Below are positions 17,323 through 27,514 of a stretch of DNA of 51,522 bases, one piece after another (positions within the stretch are counted from its first letter, which is position 1; each line of letters begins with the position of its first letter). The stretch comes from Verrucomicrobiota bacterium (GTDB lineage Bacteria > Verrucomicrobiota > Verrucomicrobiia > Limisphaerales > VHDF01), in NCBI GenBank assembly GCA_016871495.1, contig VHDF01000031.1, positions 1 through 51,522 on the forward strand, written 5' to 3'. The notes beneath the pieces are model-generated. The model saw nothing but the letters and a program-made list of their open reading frames with translations, was not told the DNA's origin and did no database searches. A program made the position numbers and the translations under genes.

Positions 17323-18132
17323 ATGTTCAAAAGACCGGCTTATTTGCTCTGCGCCGCCGCGATGTTGCTCGCGGTCGTGCTGCTTTGCGTCCCCACCCGC
17401 GCCTCGGCCCGGCTCAAACTGGTTCTTCGCGGACTCTTTGTCCCCTTTTTTGGGATCGGCACCCTGGTGGACACCGGCGCGGATCGAGCCTCCCTCGCGT
17501 TGCTGCCGCGGCGCTACCTCATCGAGCAGCACGCCAAGTTGCAGCGGGAACACGAGCGGATGGCCGCGTCATTCTCCCGCTTGGAGGAACTGGAGCGGGA
17601 GAACCGCATGCTCCGCGAAGCGATGAACTGGAGGCAAAAATCGGGAGGCAATCTCAAGCTCGCACGGGTGGTGGGGCGGGATCCCGCCAACTGGTGGTGC
17701 ATGATCCATATCGACATGGGGCAGAGGCACGGCGTGCAGGCGAATTACCCCGTGTTGACGCAGGAAGGTTTGGTGGGGCGCGTCGCGGACGCGGGGGAGT
17801 TTCAGTCGCGAGTCATCATGATTGGCGACCCCAATTGCCAGGTGTCGGCCTGGGTCGTGGAGGCGGGGACGAACACGGGAATGATTCAGGGCGGGGCCGG
17901 TTCGGGGACGGATGGATCCTGGGCGGACTTGGTTTATTTGCCAAACGACCCGGCCTTAAAGACTGGCATGCGTGTGGTGACCAGCGGCATGGGGCAGGTC
18001 TTCCCCAGGGGAATACCGATCGGGCGCATCATGGAACTTCGGAGCGTCGGACACGGTCTTTACCTGGAGGCGAAAGTGAAACTGGGACTTGACTTGAACG
18101 CGTTAACGGAGGTTTTTGTTTTGGCGCCATGA
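17323..18132 (+). CDS. mreC: Rod-shape-determining protein MreC
   Basis: A 269-residue bitopic protein linking MreB to the periplasmic cell-wall machinery. It has one N-terminal membrane segment (YLLCAAAMLLAVVLL), a coiled coil (about 65-110; LQREHERMAASFSRLEELER), then the beta-barrel MreC domain with ARVVGRDPANWW, VGRVADAG, VIMIGDPNCQVSAWV and GLVY-like LVYLPNDPALKTGM. The ATG at 17323 is favoured over the GTG at 17317 because GAAGG ends 5 bases before it. Its last codons overlap mreD by 4 bases. Confidence 0.95.
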   Translation: MFKRPAYLLCAAAMLLAVVLLCVPTRASARLKLVLRGLFVPFFGIGTLVDTGADRASLALLPRRYLIEQHAKLQREHERMAASFSRLEELERENRMLREAMNWRQKSGGNLKLARVVGRDPANWWCMIHIDMGQRHGVQANYPVLTQEGLVGRVADAGEFQSRVIMIGDPNCQVSAWVVEAGTNTGMIQGGAGSGTDGSWADLVYLPNDPALKTGMRVVTSGMGQVFPRGIPIGRIMELRSVGHGLYLEAKVKLGLDLNALTEVFVLAP

Positions 18133-18686
18133 ACGCAACCAAAGCCCAGGCGGTATTGTTGCTGGCGGCCGCCGCCGCGTGCGTTTATGTGCAGACCGTG
18201 TTTCCCTGGGGACGGCGGTTGACGGGAGTGCAACCGGATCTTCTGCCGCTGGTGATGGTTTACGCAGCGCTGTTGGGGGACGCGGGATTGGTGGCCTGTC
18301 TCGCGGTGACGGGAGGATTGATGTTCGATTCCCTTTCGATGAATCCACTGGGAACCAGCGTGTTGTCCCTGCTCGTGGTGGGGCTCGGCGTCCACTCCTT
18401 GCGCGATGTGCTGATGCGGGAGGCGCTCCATGCGAAGTGTTTGTTGGGAGCTTTGGCCTCCACGGCCTCCGCGCTGACGGGTTTGATCGCGTTAATGATG
18501 TCGGGGCAACGGCCGGTGCTGGGGTGGGACTTGGCTCGCGCGGTGGCCGGCCAGGGGATGTGGGGGGCGGTGTTGGCGCCGGCAGTGTTTTGGTTGCTGG
18601 GCCGGCTGGACCGTGCGTTCAACCATCCCCGAATCTCGCCGGGTTCGTTCAGGCCAGATCGTGAAATCAAGAGGGGGAGGAACTAG
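18129..18686 (+). CDS. mreD: Rod-shape-determining membrane protein MreD
   Basis: A 185-residue protein with five or six hydrophobic segments, the size and topology of MreD. The sequence shows QPDLLPLVMVYAALLGD and GLMFDSLSMNPLGTSVL, matching the Pro-Asp-Leu...Asp...G-x-x motifs common in the family. It overlaps mreC by 4 bases and ends 4 bases before mrdA, so the products are very likely translated together. Confidence 0.88.
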   Translation: MNATKAQAVLLLAAAAACVYVQTVFPWGRRLTGVQPDLLPLVMVYAALLGDAGLVACLAVTGGLMFDSLSMNPLGTSVLSLLVVGLGVHSLRDVLMREALHAKCLLGALASTASALTGLIALMMSGQRPVLGWDLARAVAGQGMWGAVLAPAVFWLLGRLDRAFNHPRISPGSFRPDREIKRGRN

Positions 18687-18690
18687 GTTC

Positions 18691-20637
18691 ATGCTGGTGC
18701 TCGACCAATTGAGAAAATCGGACGTGCCCATGAGGAATGTGGCGGCAGTCGTTTTTCTCGGCTTGATCGTCCTGCTCGGCGGACTTTGGTACGTGCAGAT
18801 CTACCAGGGCCATCGTTACCAGGCGAGCCACGAAAATCAGGCCATTCGCACGGTCCGGCTGCCTTCCATTCGCGGGCGGATTTTGGACCGCAACGGCATT
18901 GCGCTGGCGGAGAACCGTCCGAATTTTGTCATCAATCTGTATTTGGACGGATTGCGGAAGGATTTCAGCTCGAACTATGCGAGGCTCGACAAGTCATGGC
19001 GCGCCAACCATGGAGGCAAGAAGCCCGCCGCCAAGGAGGCGGCGGAGATGAGCCGTCAGGCGCGCTGGCTGTCCGCCAGCAACCAAGTCCATGTGTTGTC
19101 AGGATTGTTACAGCTTCCCTCGACCCTCGACGAAAAACGATTTGTTGCTCATTACGAGAAGCGCCGAGCTTATCCGCTGGCGGTGTTTCATCATTTGAGC
19201 CGGGAGCATGTCGCCCGCTTTTTGGAACAAGGAGCGAAATTTCCCGGGTTGGATCTGGAGATTCAACCCGAGCGCCATTATCCCTACGGAACCCTGGCGG
19301 CTCACGTCCTGGGCCATCTGCGGCGGGAGATGGAATGGGAGGATGAGGACGAGGACGGCTTCGACTACCGGCTGCCGGACTATCGAGGGGAGGTTGGAAT
19401 TGAAGGCGCCTTTGATCGCGAGTTGAAGGGGCGGCCGGGGGTCAAGAGCATCGTGATCAACAACGTGCTCTATCGGCATTCGGAGGCTGTTTTGCAGGCG
19501 CCGAGCCCGGGTTTGGATGCTCATTTGACCCTCGATTGGGGCATTCAGCAAGCCGCGGAGGCGGCACTGCAAGGCGCAGGTCCGCAAACGCGGGGAGCGG
19601 TGGTGGTCATGGACGTGCGGACAGGGGACCTGCTGGCGCTGGTCTCGGCCCCCGCTTACGAGCCCGGTGCGTTTGTGCTGGGCATCAGCACCGAGGAATG
19701 GGAGAGGCTGGACGATCCCATACTGAAACCGCAGATCAACCGCGCGACCTACGGGGCTTATCAGCCAGGATCGGTCTTTAAGATTGTGTCGGGCCTGGCC
19801 GCGTTGGAAGCGGCGTCCATGACTCCCGATACTCTGGTGACCAATCCCGGTTATTTCATGCTGGGGCGCCGGAGGATCGACGACCTGGCGCCGGCCGGAG
19901 TGTATGATTTCCGGAAGGCTTTCATCAAATCCAGCAACACGTATTTCATTACGTTTGGCTTGAAGTGCGGGCTCGACCGTCTGCTGTCCTTGGGGCACCA
20001 GTTTCACTTCGGCGAGAAAACGGGCATTCCGCTGATGCAGGAGGTTCAAGGGGATTTTCCCCAGTACGAGGAAGTGCTGGGGCAATGGTCGCAAGGCAAT
20101 GTGGCGAACGTGTGCATTGGCCAGGAGATTACGGTGACGCCCCTCCAGGTCGCCGTGATGGTTGCCGCCATCGCGAACGGCGGAACCGTGTTTTGGCCGA
20201 GGCTGGTGCAGAAGTTTACCGCGCCGGAAGGATCGGTGGACGCGGAGGGATTGTCGTTTGAGCGCGGCAGAGTGCGTTCGCAATTGAAGATTGCACCGGA
20301 GCATTGGGCGGCCTTGCAGGAGGCGATGCGAGCGGACGTGGGGGACAAGGAGGGCACGGGCACGGCGGCCGAAGTTCCGGGCATGGAAGTGTGCGGAAAA
20401 ACGGGCACCGCACAAATCACCCAAGGACGGAAAGTCATCGATCACAGCACCTGGTTCGCCTCCTTCGCACCTTATTCGAGTCCGCGCTATGCCGTGGTGG
20501 TGCTGGTGGAAAGCGGTAGCTCGGGTGGTGGAACCTGCGGACCGGTGGCTCGAAAGATTTACCAGGCCATTCAGAAGCGGGAACAGCGGGCGGGCGGAAG
20601 GATGACGGCATCCCGGGATCCGGCACACCAGGATTAG
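18691..20637 (+). CDS. mrdA: Penicillin-binding protein 2 (peptidoglycan transpeptidase)
   Basis: The class-B PBP that cross-links lateral-wall peptidoglycan together with RodA. The 648-residue protein has one N-terminal membrane anchor (AAVVFLGLIVLLGGLWYV), the dimerisation-domain signature RGRILDRNGIALAENRP, and the three transpeptidase motifs: SVFK (SxxK, in YQPGSVFKIVSG), SSN, and KTG in CGKTGTAQ. The ATG at 18691 has GGAGGAAC about 9 bases upstream; the longer frame back to 18613 lies inside mreD. A negatively charged insert (WEDEDEDGFDY, about 215) is notable. Confidence 0.97.
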   Translation: MLVLDQLRKSDVPMRNVAAVVFLGLIVLLGGLWYVQIYQGHRYQASHENQAIRTVRLPSIRGRILDRNGIALAENRPNFVINLYLDGLRKDFSSNYARLDKSWRANHGGKKPAAKEAAEMSRQARWLSASNQVHVLSGLLQLPSTLDEKRFVAHYEKRRAYPLAVFHHLSREHVARFLEQGAKFPGLDLEIQPERHYPYGTLAAHVLGHLRREMEWEDEDEDGFDYRLPDYRGEVGIEGAFDRELKGRPGVKSIVINNVLYRHSEAVLQAPSPGLDAHLTLDWGIQQAAEAALQGAGPQTRGAVVVMDVRTGDLLALVSAPAYEPGAFVLGISTEEWERLDDPILKPQINRATYGAYQPGSVFKIVSGLAALEAASMTPDTLVTNPGYFMLGRRRIDDLAPAGVYDFRKAFIKSSNTYFITFGLKCGLDRLLSLGHQFHFGEKTGIPLMQEVQGDFPQYEEVLGQWSQGNVANVCIGQEITVTPLQVAVMVAAIANGGTVFWPRLVQKFTAPEGSVDAEGLSFERGRVRSQLKIAPEHWAALQEAMRADVGDKEGTGTAAEVPGMEVCGKTGTAQITQGRKVIDHSTWFASFAPYSSPRYAVVVLVESGSSGGGTCGPVARKIYQAIQKREQRAGGRMTASRDPAHQD

Positions 20638-20643
20638 GCGCGC

Positions 20644-21852
20644 ATGTACGAGTCTCACCTCAAAACGAAGCATCCGCAGGTGGAGTGGCGGGTGGTGGGA
20701 GCGGCTCTGGCGCTCATGGTCATCGGGGCGTTGTCCATTTACAGCGCGACGTGGCCCGGCGAGTCAGCCCATCACGTGGCGTTTTACCGCCAGCGCGTGG
20801 TGACGCAACTGTTATACTACGGGGTGGGCTTGGGACTGGGCGTGGCCTTATGTTTGATCGACTATCATGTGTTTTCTCGATGGTCGCTGGTGGGTTATTG
20901 GGCGGCCATTCTTTGCCTGGTCGCGGTGCTGGTTCCCTTCATTGGAAAAAAAGTTTACGGCGCGCGGCGATGGATCGATTTGGGGGTTTTCCAGTTTCAA
21001 CCCTCTGAGTTCGCGAAGCTGGCCTTCATTTTTGCCCAGGCCAATTTCCTCAGCCGGCCCTTGGAGGAATTACGGCAGCCTTGGGTTTTCATGAAAGCCA
21101 TCGGCCTCACGGTGCTCCCGTTCCTGCTCATTTTGAAGGAGCCGGATCTGGGGTCCGCTCTCGTGTTGCTGCCGGTTAGCCTGGCGATGATTTACGTGGC
21201 GGGAGCCCCGCCCAAGTATCTGGTCCGGTTGGTGGCGGGGACCGGACTGGTGGTCGGGCTGATTCTGGTGGACATCCTGTTCATGCCGCCGAAATGGCAG
21301 ATCAAGCTGGCGGACTATCAGCGTCATCGCCTGTTGGTGTATTTTGGAAGGGATTTTGCGCCCAAGGGAGCGCCGCCCGAGGAAAAACGCCGGGCTCGAG
21401 AGTTGGAGCGGGAAAAGTCTTACAACGTGGAACAAGCGCTGATCTCCGTCGGCTCGGGAGGGTTCGTGGGCAAGGGCTGGAAGCAAGGCACTCAAAACGC
21501 CTTGGGTTATCTGCCGAGGGGAGTGGCGCACAACGATTTCATTTTCTCCGTGATTGCCGAGGAGCGAGGTTTTGTCGGCAGCCTGATCGTGCTGGGTTTG
21601 TACGCAACGGTTTTGTTCACGGGAATCCAAATCGCCGGGCAGGCGCGGGACCGTCTGGGACGGCTGCTTGCGACAGGCGTCGTGGCCTTACTCTTCAGCC
21701 ACGTTTTCATCAATGTAGGTATGAATATTCGACTCATGCCAGTGACCGGCATCCCGCTCCCGCTGCTGAGCCATGGCGGCTCGTCGGTGGTGTGCTCCCT
21801 CGTGGCGATGGCGGTCTTGCAGAATGTGTACTTGTACCGAAGACATTATTAA
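20644..21852 (+). CDS. rodA: RodA, SEDS-family peptidoglycan glycosyltransferase
   Basis: RodA polymerises glycan strands for cell elongation and pairs with PBP2. The 402-residue protein has about ten membrane segments and the family signatures GVALCLIDYHVFSRWS, GARRWIDLGVFQFQPSEFAKLAF, the extracytoplasmic segment KSYNVEQALISVGSGG with GKGWKQGTQ, HNDFIFSVIAEERGFVG, and GMNIRLMPVTGIPLPLLSHGGSS. It starts 6 bases after mrdA and ends 3 bases before rng. Confidence 0.97.
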   Translation: MYESHLKTKHPQVEWRVVGAALALMVIGALSIYSATWPGESAHHVAFYRQRVVTQLLYYGVGLGLGVALCLIDYHVFSRWSLVGYWAAILCLVAVLVPFIGKKVYGARRWIDLGVFQFQPSEFAKLAFIFAQANFLSRPLEELRQPWVFMKAIGLTVLPFLLILKEPDLGSALVLLPVSLAMIYVAGAPPKYLVRLVAGTGLVVGLILVDILFMPPKWQIKLADYQRHRLLVYFGRDFAPKGAPPEEKRRARELEREKSYNVEQALISVGSGGFVGKGWKQGTQNALGYLPRGVAHNDFIFSVIAEERGFVGSLIVLGLYATVLFTGIQIAGQARDRLGRLLATGVVALLFSHVFINVGMNIRLMPVTGIPLPLLSHGGSSVVCSLVAMAVLQNVYLYRRHY

Positions 21853-21855
21853 CTT

Positions 21856-23856
21856 ATGAGCGAACGCAACTTTTCACGCAAACGCCGCAGTCAGCGATTC
21901 CGCCCCCCCGGGGGCATGGCCCCCAAAGCCGAGGCTTCCGCCGAGGCCCGTGTCCAAGCCCAATCGACCGCACCCGCGGACGAGGTGGTCTTCGACCGCC
22001 GCCGGCATGAACGCGAGATTGAGCGGGCGGAAAACAAGGCGGCCGGCCTGCCCGAGACCGCGGAACAACCGGGGGTTGTCGCGGAGGGGTCCTACCCACC
22101 GAGGGACCGCCATGCCTATCGCGAACCCAACCTCGAAGTGCCCGAGGATGCCTCGGAGGCGCTGGAGTCTCGAGGACAAGAGACTGCCCCCGAGCAGCCT
22201 TTCGAGCCGGTGCCCGTCCGAGGAAACGCCTCCGGCATCGTGGAGACCCTCCGTGCGGCCGCGCAGAAGGTGATGAAAAAGGTGCAGCGCCTGATGAAGC
22301 CGCAGCGCAAAGTGCATAAGGAGGTCATCATCAACGCGGAATCTCTCGAGACGCGAGTGGCGGTGATCGAGGACGGCAAACTCGAAGACTTCACCATCGA
22401 GCGCACGACCGAGGAACGGCTTGTCGGCAGCATCTTCAAGGGCAAAGTGAAGAATCTGGAGGACGGGTTGAAGGCGGCCTTCGTCGATATCGGGTTTGAG
22501 AAGAACGCCTTTCTTCACTATTGGGACATCGTCCCGAACAATTTCGACAGCGGTGTTGAAGTGGTCGAGCGTAAAACGAAAAAGCGGGAAAAGCCCCGCA
22601 TCACTCAAAAGGACATTCCCCGGCTTTATCCTCCCGGCACGGACATTATTGTGCAGGTCACCAAGGGTGCCATTGGGACGAAGGGGCCCCGGGTGACGAC
22701 GAACCTAGCTCTGCCAGGGCGGTTTCTGGTGTTGTTGCCGAATTCCGATCAAAGCGGCATTTCGAGGAAAATTGAGCATCACGAGGAACGCCAGCGCCTC
22801 AAGAAAATCGTGCGCAGTCTGACCATCCCCGAGGGCATGGGGGTGATTATTCGGACCGCCGGAGAGGGCCAGCAGGCCCGGTATTTCGTCCGGGATCTGG
22901 CGCTGCTCCTGGAGGAATGGCGGGAAATTCAGGAGAAGATCAGCCAGCAACCCTCGGCGACCTGCGTGTTCCAGGAGCCCGATTTGATCGAGAGAACCGT
23001 GCGGGATTTCTTGACCGAGGACGTGGAGCGCATCGTGGTGGACAGCTCGGCCCAGCATGATCGCATCCGGTCCATCATTGCCAAGATTTCGCCCCGGTCC
23101 GGGAGCAAGATCAAACTGTACAACGATTCACAGCCGGTGTTTGACCGATTTGGCATTTCCCGCCAGCTCGAATCAGCCTTCTCGAGGCAGGTGCATCTCA
23201 AGAGCGGAGGCTACATTGTGGTGGACGAGACCGAGGCCCTGGTGGCCATCGACGTCAACACGGGCAGGCACAAAGGTGGCAAAGACCCGGAATCGACCAT
23301 CCTGAAAGTCAACATCGAAGCCGCGGAAGAAATCTGCCGCCAGTTGCGGTTGCGGAACATGGGCGGGTTGATCGTGCTGGACTTCATCGACATGAAGCAC
23401 CGGCGAGATCAGCAATCCGTGTTTCAAAAGATGCGGGAGGGACTCCGCCGCGACAAGGCCAAGACTCATCTTCTCCCGATCTCCCAACTGGGATTGTTGG
23501 AAATGACCCGGCAACGCCACACCGAAAGTGTGCGCGCCGCGGTTTACGACGACTGCCCGTACTGCAAAGGCAAGGGAAAGGTCAAGAGCACCATCACGAT
23601 GAGCGTGGAAATCCAGCGCAAGCTGGGAGAGATCCTCAAGAAACGACATCGGGACGAATCCGACTTCCAGCTTCGCATCGTGGTGAATCCCTCCGTCCTC
23701 GAACGATTGCGCACGGAAGACGAAAAGTTGCTGATCGAGATGGAGAAGCGCTATTTCGGGAAGCTCTCGTTCCGCGGGGATCCTTCGTTCCACGCCGAGC
23801 AGTTCAAGATCGTCAACGTCTCCAGCGGAGAGGAACTGGCCTCCGTAGGGGGCTGA
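21856..23856 (+). CDS. rng: Ribonuclease E/G family endoribonuclease
   Basis: A 666-residue RNA-processing enzyme. After an N-terminal disordered, Arg/Glu-rich stretch (1-145) come the S1 domain (VAVIEDGKLEDFTIER..., split by the usual insert), the 5'-sensor/RNase H-like region, and the DNase I-like catalytic domain with DVNTGRHKGGKDPE (first metal Asp), LRNMGGLIVLDFIDM (second Asp) and ending near QLGLLEMTRQRH. The Zn-link motif CPYCKGKGKV provides the two Cys that tie dimers into tetramers. The long N-terminal tail is unusual for RNase G and could be a protein-binding region. The mre-rod-rng order resembles mreBCD-rng in enterobacteria. Confidence 0.93.
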   Translation: MSERNFSRKRRSQRFRPPGGMAPKAEASAEARVQAQSTAPADEVVFDRRRHEREIERAENKAAGLPETAEQPGVVAEGSYPPRDRHAYREPNLEVPEDASEALESRGQETAPEQPFEPVPVRGNASGIVETLRAAAQKVMKKVQRLMKPQRKVHKEVIINAESLETRVAVIEDGKLEDFTIERTTEERLVGSIFKGKVKNLEDGLKAAFVDIGFEKNAFLHYWDIVPNNFDSGVEVVERKTKKREKPRITQKDIPRLYPPGTDIIVQVTKGAIGTKGPRVTTNLALPGRFLVLLPNSDQSGISRKIEHHEERQRLKKIVRSLTIPEGMGVIIRTAGEGQQARYFVRDLALLLEEWREIQEKISQQPSATCVFQEPDLIERTVRDFLTEDVERIVVDSSAQHDRIRSIIAKISPRSGSKIKLYNDSQPVFDRFGISRQLESAFSRQVHLKSGGYIVVDETEALVAIDVNTGRHKGGKDPESTILKVNIEAAEEICRQLRLRNMGGLIVLDFIDMKHRRDQQSVFQKMREGLRRDKAKTHLLPISQLGLLEMTRQRHTESVRAAVYDDCPYCKGKGKVKSTITMSVEIQRKLGEILKKRHRDESDFQLRIVVNPSVLERLRTEDEKLLIEMEKRYFGKLSFRGDPSFHAEQFKIVNVSSGEELASVGG

Positions 23857-23866
23857 GAGGCGCTGC

Positions 23867-26800
23867 TCACCCGGCGGGAACAGTGAACATCATGACCCCG
23901 TGGTAGGGGGTGGCATTGCCCGGCTCGTAGTAGGAGTCCAAGGCCGTTTGCCATTCCACGGCAGGATGGCGCACGGTCCTGGCAGTGACCCGATAGAAGT
24001 AAACGCCAGGCTTGAGGTGCATGGGGAGCAGATACTGAGGCTCAGTCAGACCTTCCCGTTTGACGACCAGCGAGGATTCGGTGAATCGCGGGCTATTCGC
24101 CAACTCGAAGTCATAGCGCACCTCAGCGCCCTCGAGGTGAACGGCGCGATCCCAGAAAAACGCCCAACCTTCATCGACCTTTTCCGGAGTGCCCTGGAAG
24201 AAAGGCATCGGCCATTGGAGCGCCTCCAGGTACTCGGCCTGCCGGGCCGCGATGACGGTCTCCAGGCGCCGGTATTCGGTCTCCCAGGCGGCACGACGAG
24301 CCTCGGCTCCTTCGACGCCGACCAAAGACAAGAACTCCTCGTCAGGCGGGACGAAGAGTTCCCTGGCCGCGAGGTCATGGTAACTCTCAAGCAGGGTTCC
24401 AACTCGGGCGGGCGTAAAGGTCTCCGCCGCGAGTTTCCGAACCGCGGAAGTCAATTGAGCGCGTGTGGCGGGATCCTCGATGATCCTACGATGAAGGGGG
24501 ATACTCCACCAGTTCGCCACCCCCCGGGTCCATCGAGGGCGTGGACCCGCGGCGGCGAGCTGGTCCGGCTGTCCATAGAAGTCGAACGCCCCGTCGTAAT
24601 CCCAAGGCAGGAACTACCAAGTCGAGCTGCCACGCGGACTGTAGAGCAGGAAGTTCTGGCTGACGGTATCGACGTTTTCCAGGAGGATGTTGGCGGCGAG
24701 CCATTGGAAATAATTGGAAGGCTCGAAATGCTTTTCCAGCAATCGCTAAGCAGGGAGGCCTTCACGATTCACTTCTTCCAGCATGCGAATCAGTTTGCCG
24801 TGGCCGCCGGCCCCACGAATTTCCAAGACGGCTTCAAACTGCGCCGCATTAAAGGCCGGATCAGACTCCGTGCGAAGAGCCTCCGGATTCCGGTCAAAAT
24901 AGAAATCCTTCGCTTTGTAAAGATGGCCGTCGGGATCGAGCGCGTGAGCCTTGAGGAAAGACTTGTTGGGCTCCTCGACGAGCGTAAAAAGACCGAACCG
25001 GGCGCCGTCCACCTTGAGGCTGATGAATGCGGTGCGCAGGCTGGTGAGATGGGGAGTGGCGGTGAACAAGTCGAAAGCGAGTTTGTTCCGAACCCGGGTC
25101 AAGTCATAGGGATGCTTGTTGAGGTTCAGCACTTCCAATCCCCGCCAGGAAGGCGACGTCGAGGCGAGTCGGATCTTGTAGGATTTTTGCGTTGTGAGCC
25201 TCGTCGATTGACCCCGCTGCTCAAGGGTGGCCGGCAATGGCATCGCTTCTCCCGTGCTCGAAGGGACGTTCCAAAGTCCCGCCGCTCGAGGCTCGAAGGC
25301 ATCCGACGGATCCTCGTCCGATTGGACCTCCGCGAACGTTGCCCCTCCAGGGATGGGGGTGAGCTTGAATTCCGCATCGACTACGCTGAGCGGATCCCGG
25401 GTATAAACGCTACGATCCTCGACGAGCAAAGCGGAGCGACGGGTGTGAAAGACAGCCGTTTGGATAAACCCCAGGGGATTGCCATCTTGCCGCCGCAGGC
25501 CGGCCTGCAATTTCAATTGGTAAGTCGTGGCGTGGAGCAGAGGGTGAACGGGCTCGAACACGACCGTATGGAGCGCATCGAAGAACCGAAACACTCCGGG
25601 CACAACATCCCCCGAATCCTCCGTCAAGGAGGCGGTCGCGCTGCTGAAGCTTGACGCGTCCACCGGAACTCGAAATCGCCAAACCATGGAAGTCCCGGTT
25701 GAAACATCAACCGCATCGGGTGCTGGATCCACCGAGGCCAGCACGGGGTCTCCAGGAAGAAAGGCCTCGGGAGTAACGACCTTGAAATAAGAACGCGCAC
25801 CCGCGGGAGTGCCGGCAGGAAGAGCGAGTCGGTGGATTTGATTCGTGGTGGAGGCGGGATAATCGCGAACCCGGGTCCAAGTACCTTCGCTGATTTCACC
25901 ACGGGACAGCAACGTGTAAGCATGTCCGGCGATGCTCATGAACTCCAATTCGATATGTCCGTCGTGGATCAACCGGGCGGAGAGTCGCAGGACGCTCGCG
26001 GGATCCTTGGGGTCCGTGCCCCCTTCGTATTCCTCGCGATTGGTCAATCCATCCCGGTCGAGATCGAGCCTGGCATCCGAAGGATCGCGCGGGTCGAGTC
26101 CGGCGCGCGTTTCCCATGCGTCGGGTAATCCATCGGCGTCGCGGTCCGCGAGATTGCTGGCGCCGGGGGTGCCGCTTCCCGTGAAGGAGACGACGGTGCC
26201 GGAGCCATCAGGAAATCTTCCTTCGGTCAACCCTTCCGACTGGGGCCCGTAAGTGATGGTTTGGATGAGCGATAGCGAAGGGTCGAACAAGCTCAAGCTG
26301 CCGCCTGACGCGGGCAGTTTGAGGTCGGCATGGCCGGGCCGGGGTGTTTCGTCGGCCCAGATGCGGACGAATCCGCGGGGTGCGACCAGCGCCGGGACCG
26401 AAGTTTGCACCCAGGCGTTGAGATTGGAAAACGAATGGCCGGTGAGAACCAGCGGCTGCGAGCCTGGATTGTAGATTTCGAACCAATCGGGATCGGAGCC
26501 CGTGCCGTCCACCCGCCATTCATTGAGCACGAGCGCGGCCGACGAGCCTGCGTCGAGGATGGATTCGGCGGTTTCGTGAACGAATTGCCATCCCTGGGCG
26601 GACCGGAGCAGTGCGTAGCCGGGAACTTGCGAACCGTAGGTCATGCCGTCGATTCGGTTGGTCTGAGCATCGAACAGAAAGACCGCGCCTCCTTCCGCAT
26701 CGAGTCCAAAGCCTGTGCGCAACCCGGAGCCCGCAAGGTCGCTGGTGCAGAGCAAGGCGAGACGCTGGCCAGGGTCAAGTCGAGTACCTGAAGGCACCAC

Positions 26801-27514
26801 GTAGCGTCGGAGGAGACTTGGAGAATCCGTCAGGCTCCACTGTTCGAGCGAGACGGCCGTGGCGCCGGTGTTTGCCAATTCGACGACGTCCACTGCATTT
26901 CCGCCGGCGGGAGCGGCGACGATCTTGCGAAGTTGAACTGGGGGCTGGGGGCGCGACGAAGCCGCTCGGCCCGGTGTACCGCCTTCCATCGAGTTGGCGC
27001 TCCAGAGCGAGGGATCGTTCGGGTCGCCCGAGGCTCCATGGAATTCCAAGGAAGCCCCCTTCCCCGCCGCCGCGCCCGGCCAAAACCCGCCGGTGCCATA
27101 CTCGACCGACCGAACGTTGCGCAGAGCGGAGTCTCGCAGGGTGAGGCGCTCCCCTTGATTTGAGAGGCGGCCCGTGTAGATCCCCAGAATCTTGGCGCCG
27201 GGGTGGCGGTTGGTGAACGCGGCCGGATTGGCGTCCGAAATGAGAAGCCCGTGTTGTCCTGCGGAAAGCAGCGTGCCGGCCGGGAAGGCGAACTTCAAGC
27301 CGTCCACCGACCATCTGGAAAGATCGACGGAGCCCGCCCCGGCATTGAACAATTCCAGGAATTCAAAAGCATCCCCATCCTTCGGTTGATACATGATCTC
27401 CGAGAATTGAAGGGCGAACCTGAGGCTTTCGGGGGACTCGGCGGCGCTGAGCGGCAGAAGCAAAGCGAGCAGCGCGACGAGCACGGGTGGACGGGGTGGG
27501 GAATGGCGTTTCAA
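23867..27514 (-). pseudogene. Exported lamin-tail/CotH surface protein, interrupted by two in-frame TAG codons
   Basis: One continuous minus-strand frame of 1,215 codons reads as a single protein apart from TAG codons at 24748-24746 and 24616-24614. Order: signal peptide (VLVALLALLLPLSAA), lamin-tail domain (FSEIMYQPKDGDAFEFLEL), two more lamin-tail-like units (about 190 and 330), a DxDxDG calcium-binding stretch (RDADGLPDAW...DLDRDGLTNREEYEGGTDP, about 455-500), an SbsA-type Ig domain (about 605) and a CotH kinase-like domain (from about 755) with KSYKIRLAS, LNLNKHPYD, and the NILLENVDTVSQNFLLY-TAG-split-FLPWDYDG core. Relatives usually have Tyr before FLPWDYDG, so the second TAG probably replaces TAC or TAT. 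TAG serves as an ordinary stop elsewhere in the window. The start is a TTG overlapping the TGA of the upstream gene and is uncertain. Confidence 0.85.

Noticed and set aside
19108-20673. 521-codon minus-strand frame opposite mrdA
   Set aside because: Shadow of the PBP2 gene, His/Arg/Gln-rich and without motifs.
23900-25654. 584-codon plus-strand frame opposite the broken CotH gene
   Set aside because: Shadow frame with Arg/Gly/Leu-rich composition and no motif. The minus strand carries recognisable domains through its TAG codons.
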